Notes under the pieces: model-generated | What the model was told of the DNA's origin: nothing | The model's input: only the letters and a program-made list of their open reading frames with translations | Database searches by the model: none | Part shown: positions 29,801 to 37,254 of the stretch, piece after piece | How positions within the stretch are numbered: position 1 is the stretch's first letter | Layout of the letters: each line of letters starts with the position of its first letter | Translations under genes and position numbers: made by a program | Source of the DNA: Bacillus sp. MM2020_4 | GTDB taxonomy: Bacteria > Bacillota > Bacilli > Bacillales > Cytobacillaceae | DNA: 64,000 nt | Direction: 5' to 3' | NCBI RefSeq assembly: GCF_011250555.1 | Contig: NZ_JAANMZ010000007.1 | Span: forward strand, 1-64,000

Positions 29801-29875
29801 ATTATAAAAAGTTTGTTGCATTATTGGATTCGCCGATATACTTGATAATTCGCTGATAAATCAAATTGGCTCTCT
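29801..29875. repeat. Dispersed repeat, copy 1 (TAAAAAGTTTGTTG family)
   Basis: TATAAAAAGTTTGTTGCATT is followed at about 40 bases by TCGCTGATAAATCAAATT. The same two blocks recur at 37150-37235 as TATAAAAGTTTGTTGTATT and TCGCTGATAGATCAGATT. Confidence 0.6.
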
Positions 29876-29940
29876 GAAAAAGTGTAAATTTACACCCTTA
29901 CTATTTATATTTCATAATTTATTTAACGATTTAATCCCTC

Positions 29941-30088
29941 GATGAGCGAATTTCGATGTTCAACGAGCGAATTTTATCATGCAATGAGCGAATTTCGCTG
30001 TTCAATGAGCGAATTTTATCATGCAATGAGCGAATTTCGCTGTTCAATGAGCGAATTTTATCATGTAATGAGCGAATTCCAAAAAGCA
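29941..30088 (+). repeat. Seven-fold 21-bp tandem repeat, two alternating units
   Basis: Seven head-to-tail 21-bp units each begin ATGAGCGAATT (ACGAGCGAATT in unit 2). They alternate between type A, ending TCGCTGTTCA, and type B, ending TTATCATGCA. The array has period 21/42 and stays open in the frame of the following ATPase, encoding the heptads MSEFRCS and MSEFYHA. It has no unique spacers, so it is not a CRISPR. It fills most of the gap before the ECF ATPase. Confidence 0.9.
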
Positions 30089-30109
30089 ACAATCCCTAGG
30101 AGAAATTTT

Positions 30110-31822
30110 ATGAAAATACCAGTTATTCAATTTGAGAATTATAGTTTTCAATATAGCAGTCAGACGGCACCAACCTTGTGTGAGATCAATTTAACGATAC
30201 ACCAAGGAGAAAAGGTTCTGATTGTCGGCCCTTCTGGGTCTGGAAAAAGCACACTTGGTCATTGTCTCAATGGCCTTGTTCCCTTTTCTTATAAAGGGAA
30301 AGTGTCCGGAAGCTTAAAAATTAACGGTGAGGATACAATGGACCTTGATATTTTCACACTTTCCAAAAAGGTAGGGACCGTTCTCCAAGATCCTGATGGA
30401 CAATTCATTGGTCTTACGGTTGCAGAAGATATCGCATTTGCGCTCGAAAATGATTGTGCACCACAACCACAAATGTTTGAAAAGGTTGGAGACGTTGCGA
30501 AAATGGTCGAAATGGAGGAGTATTTGGATTCCTCCCTCCATCATCTTTCCGGGGGACAAAAGCAACGGGTCTCGCTCGCGGGTGTCATGGTCGATGACGT
30601 TGAGGTACTGTTATTCGATGAACCGCTTGCCAATCTTGATCCGGCAACAGGAAAATATGCGATTGAACTCATTGACCAGATTCAAAAGAAAACTAACAAA
30701 ACAGTCGTGATGATTGAGCACCGCCTAGAGGATGTCTTACATTGCTCAGTTGACCGCATCATTGTCATAGATGATGGCAGGATTATCGGTGACATGACCC
30801 CCGATGAATTATTGGCTTCACCGCTGTTGGAGCGGTGTTCTGTCCGCGAGCCCTTATATGTGAAAGCAGCCAAATATGCCGGGTGTGCGATCACGCCGGA
30901 AATGAAGCCTGCCCATCTTGATAGCTTCCAAGTCGAAAAATACAAAACCCAGTTGGCAGATTGGTTTACAAACGTGAATCCCCTGGAGCCAAGGGAGAAA
31001 AAAGAAATTATCTTGGAAGTGAAGAATCTTACATTTTGTTACAAGCCGGGACAACGGGCGATTCATGATGTTTCTTTTTCAATTGAAAAAGGGGAAATGG
31101 TCAGCATAGTGGGAAAAAATGGCGCCGGCAAATCGACATTGTCCAAATTAATCTGTGGCTTTGAGAAGCCGAGCGCAGGAGGAATTTATTATCGCGGGCA
31201 GGATAGCAGCGGCGATACGATTAAAGAACGGGCAGCACGGATTGGTATGGTGATGCAAAATCCGAATCAGATGATCTCAAAGCAGATGATCTATGATGAA
31301 GTGGCACTCGGTCTTTTCATTCGCGCTATCCCGGAGGACGAAATAAAAGCGCGCGTCCTAAAGACACTGAAAATTTGCGGGTTGTATCCGTTCCGTAACT
31401 GGCCAATTTCCGCTTTAAGCTTTGGCCAGAAAAAGCGGGTGACGATTGCCTCGATCTTAGTTTTGGAACCTGAGGTGCTGATTCTCGATGAGCCGACGGC
31501 AGGGCAGGACTTTCGCCATTATACTGACATAATGGAATTCTTGGTGGAACTCAACCGTCATGGGATCACAATCATCATGATTACTCATGATATGCATCTC
31601 ATGCTCGAATACACACCGCGGGCGATTGTAATGGCAGGTGGGAGAAAAATAGCCGATGACACAGCGATTCACGTATTGGCCGATTCTGCGATGATCGACC
31701 AGGCAAACCTAAAGGAAACCTCCCTTTTTAAACTGGCGGAGCGAGCGGGAATCAGTGAACCGAAGGAGTTTGTCCGGCGATTTATTGCGTATGATCGAGG
31801 GGTGAGGCAGAAATGGCAGTAG
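30110..31822 (+). CDS. ECF transporter ATPase, two fused domains
   Basis: A 570-residue protein with two ABC ATPase domains. The first has Walker A GPSGSGKST, signature LSGGQKQR and Walker B LLFDEP. The second (from about residue 300) has GKNGAGKST, LSFGQKKR and LILDEPTAG. ATG at 30110 follows CTAGGAGA. The frame is open upstream to 29942 through the tandem repeat, with ATG codons in nearly every unit, but none has a good binding site. It energises the S and T components of the same operon. Confidence 0.9.
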   Translation: MKIPVIQFENYSFQYSSQTAPTLCEINLTIHQGEKVLIVGPSGSGKSTLGHCLNGLVPFSYKGKVSGSLKINGEDTMDLDIFTLSKKVGTVLQDPDGQFIGLTVAEDIAFALENDCAPQPQMFEKVGDVAKMVEMEEYLDSSLHHLSGGQKQRVSLAGVMVDDVEVLLFDEPLANLDPATGKYAIELIDQIQKKTNKTVVMIEHRLEDVLHCSVDRIIVIDDGRIIGDMTPDELLASPLLERCSVREPLYVKAAKYAGCAITPEMKPAHLDSFQVEKYKTQLADWFTNVNPLEPREKKEIILEVKNLTFCYKPGQRAIHDVSFSIEKGEMVSIVGKNGAGKSTLSKLICGFEKPSAGGIYYRGQDSSGDTIKERAARIGMVMQNPNQMISKQMIYDEVALGLFIRAIPEDEIKARVLKTLKICGLYPFRNWPISALSFGQKKRVTIASILVLEPEVLILDEPTAGQDFRHYTDIMEFLVELNRHGITIIMITHDMHLMLEYTPRAIVMAGGRKIADDTAIHVLADSAMIDQANLKETSLFKLAERAGISEPKEFVRRFIAYDRGVRQKWQ

Positions 31823-32643
31823 AGATGCTTTCCTATATTGAGCGGCAATCACCGGTTCACCGACTTACAGGTGTCACCAAGCTGATTTGTTTTATAATTT
31901 GGTCCACAATTGCGATGCTCACCTATGATACGCGTGTTTTGGTCTTTCTTCTTCTATTAAGTGTAGGAGTGTTTATCGTTTCCAAGGTAAAGCTGAAGGA
32001 AGTAGCTTTTGTCCTCCTATTTATACTATCTTTTCTCATGATTAATAATCTAGCCATCTATGTGTTTTCACCGCAAGAAGGTGTGGCAATTTATGGTACG
32101 AGCCATGTGCTGGTAGATATCGGTGGCGGGCGCTATTCGCTTACGCTAGAGCAGCTATTTTACCAAATGAATGTCACGCTTAAATATTTCACTGTCATTC
32201 CGGCGGCGATCTTGTTTATCGTGACCACCAACCCGAGTGAATTTGCTGCATCGTTAAACCGTGTCGGAATCAGCTACCGAATTTCCTATGCTGTTGCTTT
32301 GGCGTTACGCTATATTCCCGACATCCAACGGGATTTTCGGACGATTGCGCTTTCCCAGCAGGCACGGGGAATGGATATGTCGCGTAAGGAAAAACTACCG
32401 AAGCGGATCAAAAATGCCGCCTCGATTATCATCCCGCTTATTCTTTCAAGTCTTGATAAGATCGAAATCATCAGTAATGCGATGGAACTGCGCGGCTTTG
32501 GAAAAAACAAAAGGCGCACCTGGTACCGCGCTCGTCCTTTTCAAAAAATAGATATTGTTACTATTATTCTATTCGTTCTGATTTTGGGAGCTTCACTTTC
32601 TATCACCTTTCATGACGGCAATCGGTTTTATAATCCGTTTTGA
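31813..32643 (+). CDS. ECF transporter membrane T component (CbiQ/EcfT family)
   Basis: A 276-residue membrane protein with about five spans. The coupling helices show ALSQQARGMDMS and SNAMELRGFGKNKRRTWY, the paired Ala-Arg-Gly motifs that grip the ATPase. The gene overlaps the ATPase gene by 10 bases, with GGGGTGAGG as the binding site. It completes a full ECF module (S, AA, T). Confidence 0.9.
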   Translation: MAVEMLSYIERQSPVHRLTGVTKLICFIIWSTIAMLTYDTRVLVFLLLLSVGVFIVSKVKLKEVAFVLLFILSFLMINNLAIYVFSPQEGVAIYGTSHVLVDIGGGRYSLTLEQLFYQMNVTLKYFTVIPAAILFIVTTNPSEFAASLNRVGISYRISYAVALALRYIPDIQRDFRTIALSQQARGMDMSRKEKLPKRIKNAASIIIPLILSSLDKIEIISNAMELRGFGKNKRRTWYRARPFQKIDIVTIILFVLILGASLSITFHDGNRFYNPF

Positions 32644-32655
32644 AGCAGGGAGTGG

Positions 32656-32692
32656 AATAAAAAACGAGCTTTCCGCGAAGGAAAGCTCGTTA
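32656..32692 (-). terminator. Terminator of the glutathione peroxidase gene, possibly bidirectional
   Basis: AACGAGCTTTCC and GGAAAGCTCGTT form a perfect 12-bp stem. On the minus strand it is followed by TTTTTTATT. The ECF operon converges on the same stem from the other side. Confidence 0.85.
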
Positions 32693-32695
32693 AGC

Positions 32696-33175
32696 TTAAG
32701 CCAATATCTTTACTAAATCCGCCTCGATACTACTCGGATCCACCGTTGGCGCATAGCGTTTGATTACCTGGCCGTTACGGTCGACAAGGAATTTGGTAAA
32801 GTTCCATTTAATCCGAGGGGATAGAAGCCCCGTCTTTTGTTCCTTTAAATACTTGAATAGGGGGTCCGAAAAAGGGCCGTTTACGTCAATCTTTGCAAAA
32901 ATAGGAAAGGTAACCCCGTAGTTAATCTGGCAAAATTCAGTTGTTTTATCGATTTCAGCAAATTCCTGATTGTTGAACTGGGAACAAGGGAAGCCTAAAA
33001 TCTCCAACCCGCGCTCATGATAGGTATCATATAATTTTTGAAGTCCTGTAAATTGGGGAGTAAACCCGCATTTGCTGGCTGTGTTGACGATAATTAATGG
33101 TTTGCCCTCGTACTCTTGCAATGATTTTTCTTCACCATTCGGCATTTTTACTTGAAAGTCATACACGGTTTTCAT
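32696..33175 (-). CDS. bsaA: Glutathione peroxidase family thiol peroxidase
   Basis: A 159-residue cytoplasmic peroxidase. The catalytic tetrad blocks are present: Cys in NTASKCGFTPQ, Gln in FPCSQFNNQE and Trp-Asn in KWNFTKFLVDRNG. The active residue is Cys rather than selenocysteine. A second Cys in FPCSQF and a third in TTEFCQINY suggest thioredoxin-dependent recycling, usual for bacterial members. AAGGAGCG precedes the ATG. It is a single-gene unit. Confidence 0.92.
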   Translation of the reverse strand: MKTVYDFQVKMPNGEEKSLQEYEGKPLIIVNTASKCGFTPQFTGLQKLYDTYHERGLEILGFPCSQFNNQEFAEIDKTTEFCQINYGVTFPIFAKIDVNGPFSDPLFKYLKEQKTGLLSPRIKWNFTKFLVDRNGQVIKRYAPTVDPSSIEADLVKILA

Positions 33176-33425
33176 GGCATTCGCTCCTTAAAAATGGATA
33201 GTAGGTTAATTCTTCATTAAATTACTCGACCTGGCAAAAGCCTCCATTCAAATCATCCTCAAAATAGCTCAGAGATTGATTACATTATTTCCTTTGTCAA
33301 TTTTAGACTTTTCATTATATTTTGATAGTATAGATTCAATATATCGTAAAACGGAATGTTGCTCAATTGGATTTTCGAATTTATCGGAAATGATTTATGT
33401 TTACTGCCAATTCTCCCTATTAATA

Positions 33426-33463
33426 GAAAAAGCCGAATGGACCCATTATCCATTCAGCTTTTG
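33426..33463 (-). terminator. Terminator of the LCP gene
   Basis: On the minus strand AAAGCTGAATGGA pairs with TCCATTCGGCTTTTT (one mismatch) around a 7-base loop and ends in Ts. Confidence 0.8.
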
Positions 33464-33469
33464 CTACCT

Positions 33470-34396
33470 TTAGTTCAGTTCTAATTGTGCTTTTAATTCA
33501 TTTTGGACTCTTTGCTTCTCTTCGGGTGACACTAATCCATAATAAATTGAATTAATCTTTGTCCCTTGTTCTTTTATTTCCATTTGCTGAATGTTCTTGC
33601 CTGCTTCTTTGTAATTCTTTTGAATGTCCATTAGTTGATCAAACGTTAGGTTCGTCTTTACGTTTTTGCCAAGGGCAGCGAAGATATCTGAGAAGTTAGT
33701 CAAGCTTGATACACTTGCTCCTTCTTGAATGACCCCTTGAATGATTTGACGCTGTCTGGTTTGACGACCAAAGTCCCCTCTAGGGTCTTCGTATCGCATA
33801 CGTGTGTAACTTAAGGCCTTATCACCATTTAGTGTTAAGGGTCCTTTTGTAAAATGGAATCCATCTTGTGTAAAGTCTAAATCATTCTGGACGGTAATGC
33901 CGCCCACCGCATTGACGATATCCTTAAATCCTTCCATATTCACCTGCATATAATAATCAATTGGAATATCAAGGAAGTTTTCAACCGTATCCATTGACAT
34001 TGGAATCCCACCAAAGGCATAGGCGTGATTAATCTTATCTTCTTTTCCCTTTCCAACGATTTCCGTACGGGTGTCACGTGGAATGCTGAGCATTTTGACT
34101 GAATTGTTGTTCGGATTAACCGTTAATACGATCATGGTATCGGAACGGCCTTTGTCACCTTTACGTTCATCGACTCCTAACATCAATACAGAAAATGGGT
34201 CTTTTTCCTTGAACTTTACTGGTTCTTGGCGTTTTTCGGATTGTTTCCGTTCAATTGGCTGGTGCATCGTATCTACAGCATTTTTAAAAGATTTATAGAC
34301 GGTGAAGGCATAGGCACCACCGGCAACTAGTAGAACTAACAAGATAATTCCTGTTACCCTTAGCCACTTTCTTTTCTTTTTTTTAGCAGTCCTCAT
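33470..34396 (-). CDS. LytR-CpsA-Psr (LCP) family cell-wall glycopolymer transferase
   Basis: A 308-residue membrane-anchored protein. A very basic cytoplasmic start (RTAKKKKRKW) is followed by one membrane span (about 13-32) and an extracellular LCP domain. Conserved blocks are LMLGVDERKGDKGRSDTMIVLTVNP, LSIPRDTRTEI and the YTRMRYEDPRGDFGRQTRQRQII region, containing the Asp and Arg residues that bind the pyrophosphate lipid. ATG at 34396 follows GGAGGAATT. Such enzymes attach teichoic acid or other polymers to peptidoglycan. Confidence 0.92.
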   Translation of the reverse strand: MRTAKKKKRKWLRVTGIILLVLLVAGGAYAFTVYKSFKNAVDTMHQPIERKQSEKRQEPVKFKEKDPFSVLMLGVDERKGDKGRSDTMIVLTVNPNNNSVKMLSIPRDTRTEIVGKGKEDKINHAYAFGGIPMSMDTVENFLDIPIDYYMQVNMEGFKDIVNAVGGITVQNDLDFTQDGFHFTKGPLTLNGDKALSYTRMRYEDPRGDFGRQTRQRQIIQGVIQEGASVSSLTNFSDIFAALGKNVKTNLTFDQLMDIQKNYKEAGKNIQQMEIKEQGTKINSIYYGLVSPEEKQRVQNELKAQLELN

Positions 34397-35163
34397 TCGA
34401 CAATTCCTCCAAAAAATATACAATTATTTTACATCTACCATATAGAATAGCAAAAAAAAGGAAGTGTGGATACAAAAAAATTGTGGAAGTTTACGTTACA
34501 TTCATTCCCAATATTCCTTTATTTTTCCCATAGGCTTTCATGGTAGATTCACTGTTATCGGCGTAGCCACTGTTTATTCTATACTTGATGCTCTTTATAC
34601 TTTATTAGATGCTCATTAGCAAAATCATTCACTAATACAAAGGCATGTAGTTTGGTTCTCGAAAAACCCCCCATAAGTGATTGAATCTATTTTTTTCCTC
34701 CATTATTTTAAGTCGCTTGAATTTGCCTACTAAAGTCATTGCTTCTTCGAGTGCCTATTTTGAATTTGAATCGCGTTGTGCATGTGCAGTGGTAGTCGTT
34801 TCGTACCACGTTCATTTAGTAGATTAGCAAAAATATAGGAAAAATGATAGAAAAAATACAAATTTTAATTCGAGGATCCTATTTGATATAATGATCAGCT
34901 GGTTATTAGAAAAGTGCAAATTATGAGAAAACGGTAGAAAAGGCGATAAAAAGAACAATAATTGTATTTATTTGGGCAAAAATGCCTGTTTACTGGGTTT
35001 TTCTAATACGGTATTTTGTTTTATACTCGATGTAGTTGTTCGTTATAAAGAGTGAATTCTTCGACGCCATATTCACTGTTCCGTTTTTACTGTTTGGGTA
35101 TGGGGGGGAATCTGTTTTTTTGTAGAAATATGTAAAAATAAAAGAATGGAAGAAATGAAGCAT
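34397..35163. other. Long AT-rich intergenic region with no recognised gene
   Basis: About 770 bases without a supportable coding frame on either strand. A TATAAT-like hexamer at 34887-34892 has no clear partner. The region may hold the upstream control of the riboswitch gene or a decayed gene; I see nothing definite. Confidence 0.5.
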
Positions 35164-35207
35164 ATCGACAAAATGTAACAAAATGATTAATTGGGACTAG
35201 GTATAAT
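35164..35207 (+). promoter_or_regulatory. Probable promoter with Spo0A-box-like site upstream of the riboswitch
   Basis: TATAAT at 35202-35207 is a perfect -10 element, but no good -35 lies 17 bases upstream. ATCGACAA at 35164-35171 matches the Spo0A box (TTCGACAA on this strand) at 7 of 8 bases and lies at the -35 side. Activation by Spo0A phosphate, as for sinI in B. subtilis, is a hypothesis. Confidence 0.4.
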
Positions 35208-35295
35208 AAATATAACACTCAAGAGTGAGTATATGGCCCTATGGGGTTTGAGCAGAAATGATAAGATGGTGTCGTTTCATTGGGATTAGGGGCAG

Positions 35296-35403
35296 AAAAA
35301 GGCAAACCTTTTGAAAAAAGGGGACGCAAAGCCGCGGATCTAAGGCAGGTGGTTGCTTGCTATGATGGCCGGGTTACCTGGAATACGATTGTATTTTAGG
35401 GGT
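35296..35403 (+). ncRNA. Cyclic di-GMP-I (GEMM) riboswitch
   Basis: The conserved core runs GGCAAACC, GAAA, GGGACGCAAAGCC, CTAAGG, ATGATGGCCGGGTTACC, in the order and spacing of the class I aptamer. The P3-like stem pairs CAGGT (35346-35350) with ACCTG (35376-35380). The bases 35377-35386 can instead pair with 35391-35400 in a 10-bp hairpin (CCTGGAATAC with GTATTTTAGG, two G-U pairs) that covers the start of the AGGGGTG ribosome binding site. The two folds exclude each other, suggesting translational control that is switched on by ligand. No terminator lies between aptamer and gene. Confidence 0.9.
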
Positions 35404-35410
35404 GATAAGA

Positions 35411-35542
35411 ATGTTAACGGTAGACAAGGAAATGATGGACATTGACGAAGAATGGTTGAGGCTCATTTTAGAAGCAAAAGAATTGGGATTATCCATTCAA
35501 GCCATTCAAGCCTTTTTAAATCAAAAGGAACAACAAGCATAA
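35411..35542 (+). CDS. SinI-domain anti-repressor, 43 residues
   Basis: A very small protein consisting almost only of a SinI dimerisation motif: DEEWLRLILEAKELGLSIQ followed by AIQAFLNQKE. SinI family proteins bind SinR-type repressors and release biofilm matrix genes from repression. AGGGGTGAT precedes ATG 35411. No DNA-binding domain and no adjacent SinR gene are present. It is a single-gene unit under a c-di-GMP riboswitch, with a terminator downstream. The protein is shorter than B. subtilis SinI (57 residues) but contains the full helix-turn-helix hook used for heterodimer formation. Confidence 0.85.
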   Translation: MLTVDKEMMDIDEEWLRLILEAKELGLSIQAIQAFLNQKEQQA

Positions 35543-35578
35543 TACCTATGAAAAACCATAACCTACATACATCAAGCT

Positions 35579-35624
35579 AAAGCATCCCACAAAAAAGTCC
35601 TATTTTTTGCGGAATGCTTTTTTC
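35579..35624 (+). terminator. Terminator of the SinI-like gene
   Basis: AAAGCATCCCACAAAAAA pairs with TTTTTTGCGGAATGCTTT (two mismatches) and is followed by further Ts. Confidence 0.85.
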
Positions 35625-35629
35625 CTTTC

Positions 35630-35650
35630 ATTTGGTGTCAGGCACCATTT
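35630..35650. repeat. Dispersed palindrome GGTGTCAGGCACC at the flavodoxin stop codon
   Basis: ATTTGGTGTCAGGCACCATTT is palindromic (GGTG/CACC). On the minus strand it supplies the codons Gly-Ala-stop of the flavodoxin gene. Copies occur at 59999 and 60662. Confidence 0.75.
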
Positions 35651-36081
35651 TCAATTTTATTCCAAATGATATTAACAAATCTACTGCAGCGTTCTTGGTC
35701 TGCCACTTGTATGGCGACTTCAATTTTCAGGGTGGCCGCCAAGCGACTTTGAACATAGAGCATGTCCCTGAAAGCATCGACTGCACCGCAAAATTGAGGG
35801 TAAAAGCTATCCCCGCTTCCGACTATACCGGTCACGATATGGTCTACCTCCTCGGTTTCAAATACGCGGTAAAGCGCGAGCATTTCAACTGGAATCTCCC
35901 CATCACCCCATGTGTAGGTACCAATAATGACCGCATCAAAGGTAAAAAGCTTCACTACAGGGAAATCCTCAATCCGAAAAAGTTCCGCCATGATCCTTTT
36001 CTCTAAAAATAAATCTCTTATGAACTGGACTAGATCTTCTGTATTCCCTGTTTTCGAGGTATACACGATGGCTAGTTTCAT
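35638..36081 (-). CDS. Flavodoxin, partner of the ribonucleotide reductase
   Basis: A 147-residue FMN protein. The phosphate-binding loop is YTSKTGNTEDL and the flavin-contact loop is GTYTWGDGEIP. It overlaps the reductase beta gene by four bases (ATGA), so the two are translationally coupled. In this position it probably reduces or activates the metal site of the beta subunit, the job done by NrdI in class Ib systems, but its sequence is a classical flavodoxin rather than NrdI. Its last two residues and stop codon come from a dispersed repeat. Confidence 0.88.
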   Translation of the reverse strand: MKLAIVYTSKTGNTEDLVQFIRDLFLEKRIMAELFRIEDFPVVKLFTFDAVIIGTYTWGDGEIPVEMLALYRVFETEEVDHIVTGIVGSGDSFYPQFCGAVDAFRDMLYVQSRLAATLKIEVAIQVADQERCSRFVNIIWNKIENGA

Positions 36082-37124
36082 AGTTCATCGAATCCGTTCG
36101 ATTGTGATACCTTCGCATAGGTCCGTGATTTTTGCTCAAAGAAATCCGACTTGGTGCCGTTCATCATTTCATCGCTAAACACATGAATCCATGGCATCGG
36201 ATTGCTGCGGTCTTCATATAAATTCGCTAATCCAAGCTGGCGCAAACGCTTATTTGCCAAGTATTCCGTGTAGCCATTATATTCGTCCAAATCAATCCCC
36301 GTAATATCTCTGAGAATAAAGGCGGCCCATTCCTTTTCTAATTCGACAGCTTGTTCAATGGTTTGATAGATATACTGGATATTTTCCGGATGATTCAATT
36401 CCGGATTCTCGGTCAGCAGTATCCGGATAAATTGAGCAATGAAATAGGCGTGCTGCATTTCATCCCGTTGAATATAGCTAATCATCGTGCTCGTTTTCAG
36501 CATTTTCTGCTGGCGGGCAAGATGATAGAAAAAGGCAAAACCTGCATAAAAATAAATCCCCTCAAGATTAATCGAGTTCACCGCCAACTGAAACAAATGC
36601 TGGGGCGTCGGATTCTCGCGGAAACACTCATATGCCTGTAGGATCAAGTGATTCCGCTTCTGCACGATCGGGTCACTTTTTGCTTGATTGAACCGAGCAT
36701 TCTGCTCGCTTAAAGAGACAAGGGAGCTAAGAATGTATGAATACGATTCAGTATGCACCGCCTCCTGCTGGGCAATGACGGCAATGATCGCTTTAAAGCT
36801 GGAATCCGTCACATAATCCATCACCTGCATCATCGTTGGTGTCTGCAAACTGTCGAGCGATGCCAGCTGGGTGTTAATTCTTAGAAAAACATCCTTTTCT
36901 ATTGCACTGAGTGTATCCCATTGTTTAATGTCATCCTGCATATTGATCTCTTGGGCCTTCCAAAAATTGCCCAATAGGGTTTGATAAAAGCCGTACATCT
37001 GCGGATAGGCGATATCATTCCAGTTAAGCAGACCGGAAGACTCGCCGTTGATGATTCCGGTTGATTTATTAGGAAACTGTGGGTTTAATAGTTTTATTTT
37101 TGCTAATGGTGCATGGGGATCCAT
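36078..37124 (-). CDS. Class I ribonucleotide reductase, beta (radical) subunit
   Basis: A 348-residue di-metal protein of the ferritin-like fold. Metal ligands are seen in LASLDSL (Asp), QQEAVH (Glu and His), NLEGIYFY (Glu) and QRDEMQHAYF (Glu and His). The radical Tyr is in HTESYSYI. The C terminus ends GFDEL, the tail that docks to the alpha subunit. AAGGAGG precedes the ATG. It supplies the radical for nucleotide reduction. Confidence 0.93.
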   Translation of the reverse strand: MDPHAPLAKIKLLNPQFPNKSTGIINGESSGLLNWNDIAYPQMYGFYQTLLGNFWKAQEINMQDDIKQWDTLSAIEKDVFLRINTQLASLDSLQTPTMMQVMDYVTDSSFKAIIAVIAQQEAVHTESYSYILSSLVSLSEQNARFNQAKSDPIVQKRNHLILQAYECFRENPTPQHLFQLAVNSINLEGIYFYAGFAFFYHLARQQKMLKTSTMISYIQRDEMQHAYFIAQFIRILLTENPELNHPENIQYIYQTIEQAVELEKEWAAFILRDITGIDLDEYNGYTEYLANKRLRQLGLANLYEDRSNPMPWIHVFSDEMMNGTKSDFFEQKSRTYAKVSQSNGFDEL

Positions 37125-37149
37125 TTGAAAAAACCTCCTTGTTCATTAT

Positions 37150-37235
37150 GGGCTCTTTTATAAAAGTTTGTTGTATTTTTAAATGCGCTGATAAACGGAC
37201 AAAAATCGCTGATAGATCAGATTAACTCCGACTTT
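37150..37235. repeat. Dispersed repeat, copy 2 (TAAAAGTTTGTTG family)
   Basis: TATAAAAGTTTGTTGTATT, then CGCTGATAAACGGACAAAAATCGCTGATAGATCAGATT in two pieces. It lies in the 130-base gap between the two reductase genes and resembles the copy at 29801. Confidence 0.6.
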
Positions 37236-37254
37236 TTTACGAATACAGCCCCAT

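Noticed and set aside
29941-30088. Possible CRISPR array
   Set aside because: Units are contiguous 21-bp tandem repeats with no unique spacers and no cas genes nearby.
29942-30109. Longer N terminus for the ECF ATPase through the tandem repeat
   Set aside because: No ribosome binding site precedes the repeat ATGs, whereas ATG 30110 has CTAGGAGA, and the ATPase domain begins right after it.
35614-36006. 130-codon plus-strand frame opposite the flavodoxin gene
   Set aside because: It is antisense to a clear flavodoxin with all family motifs.
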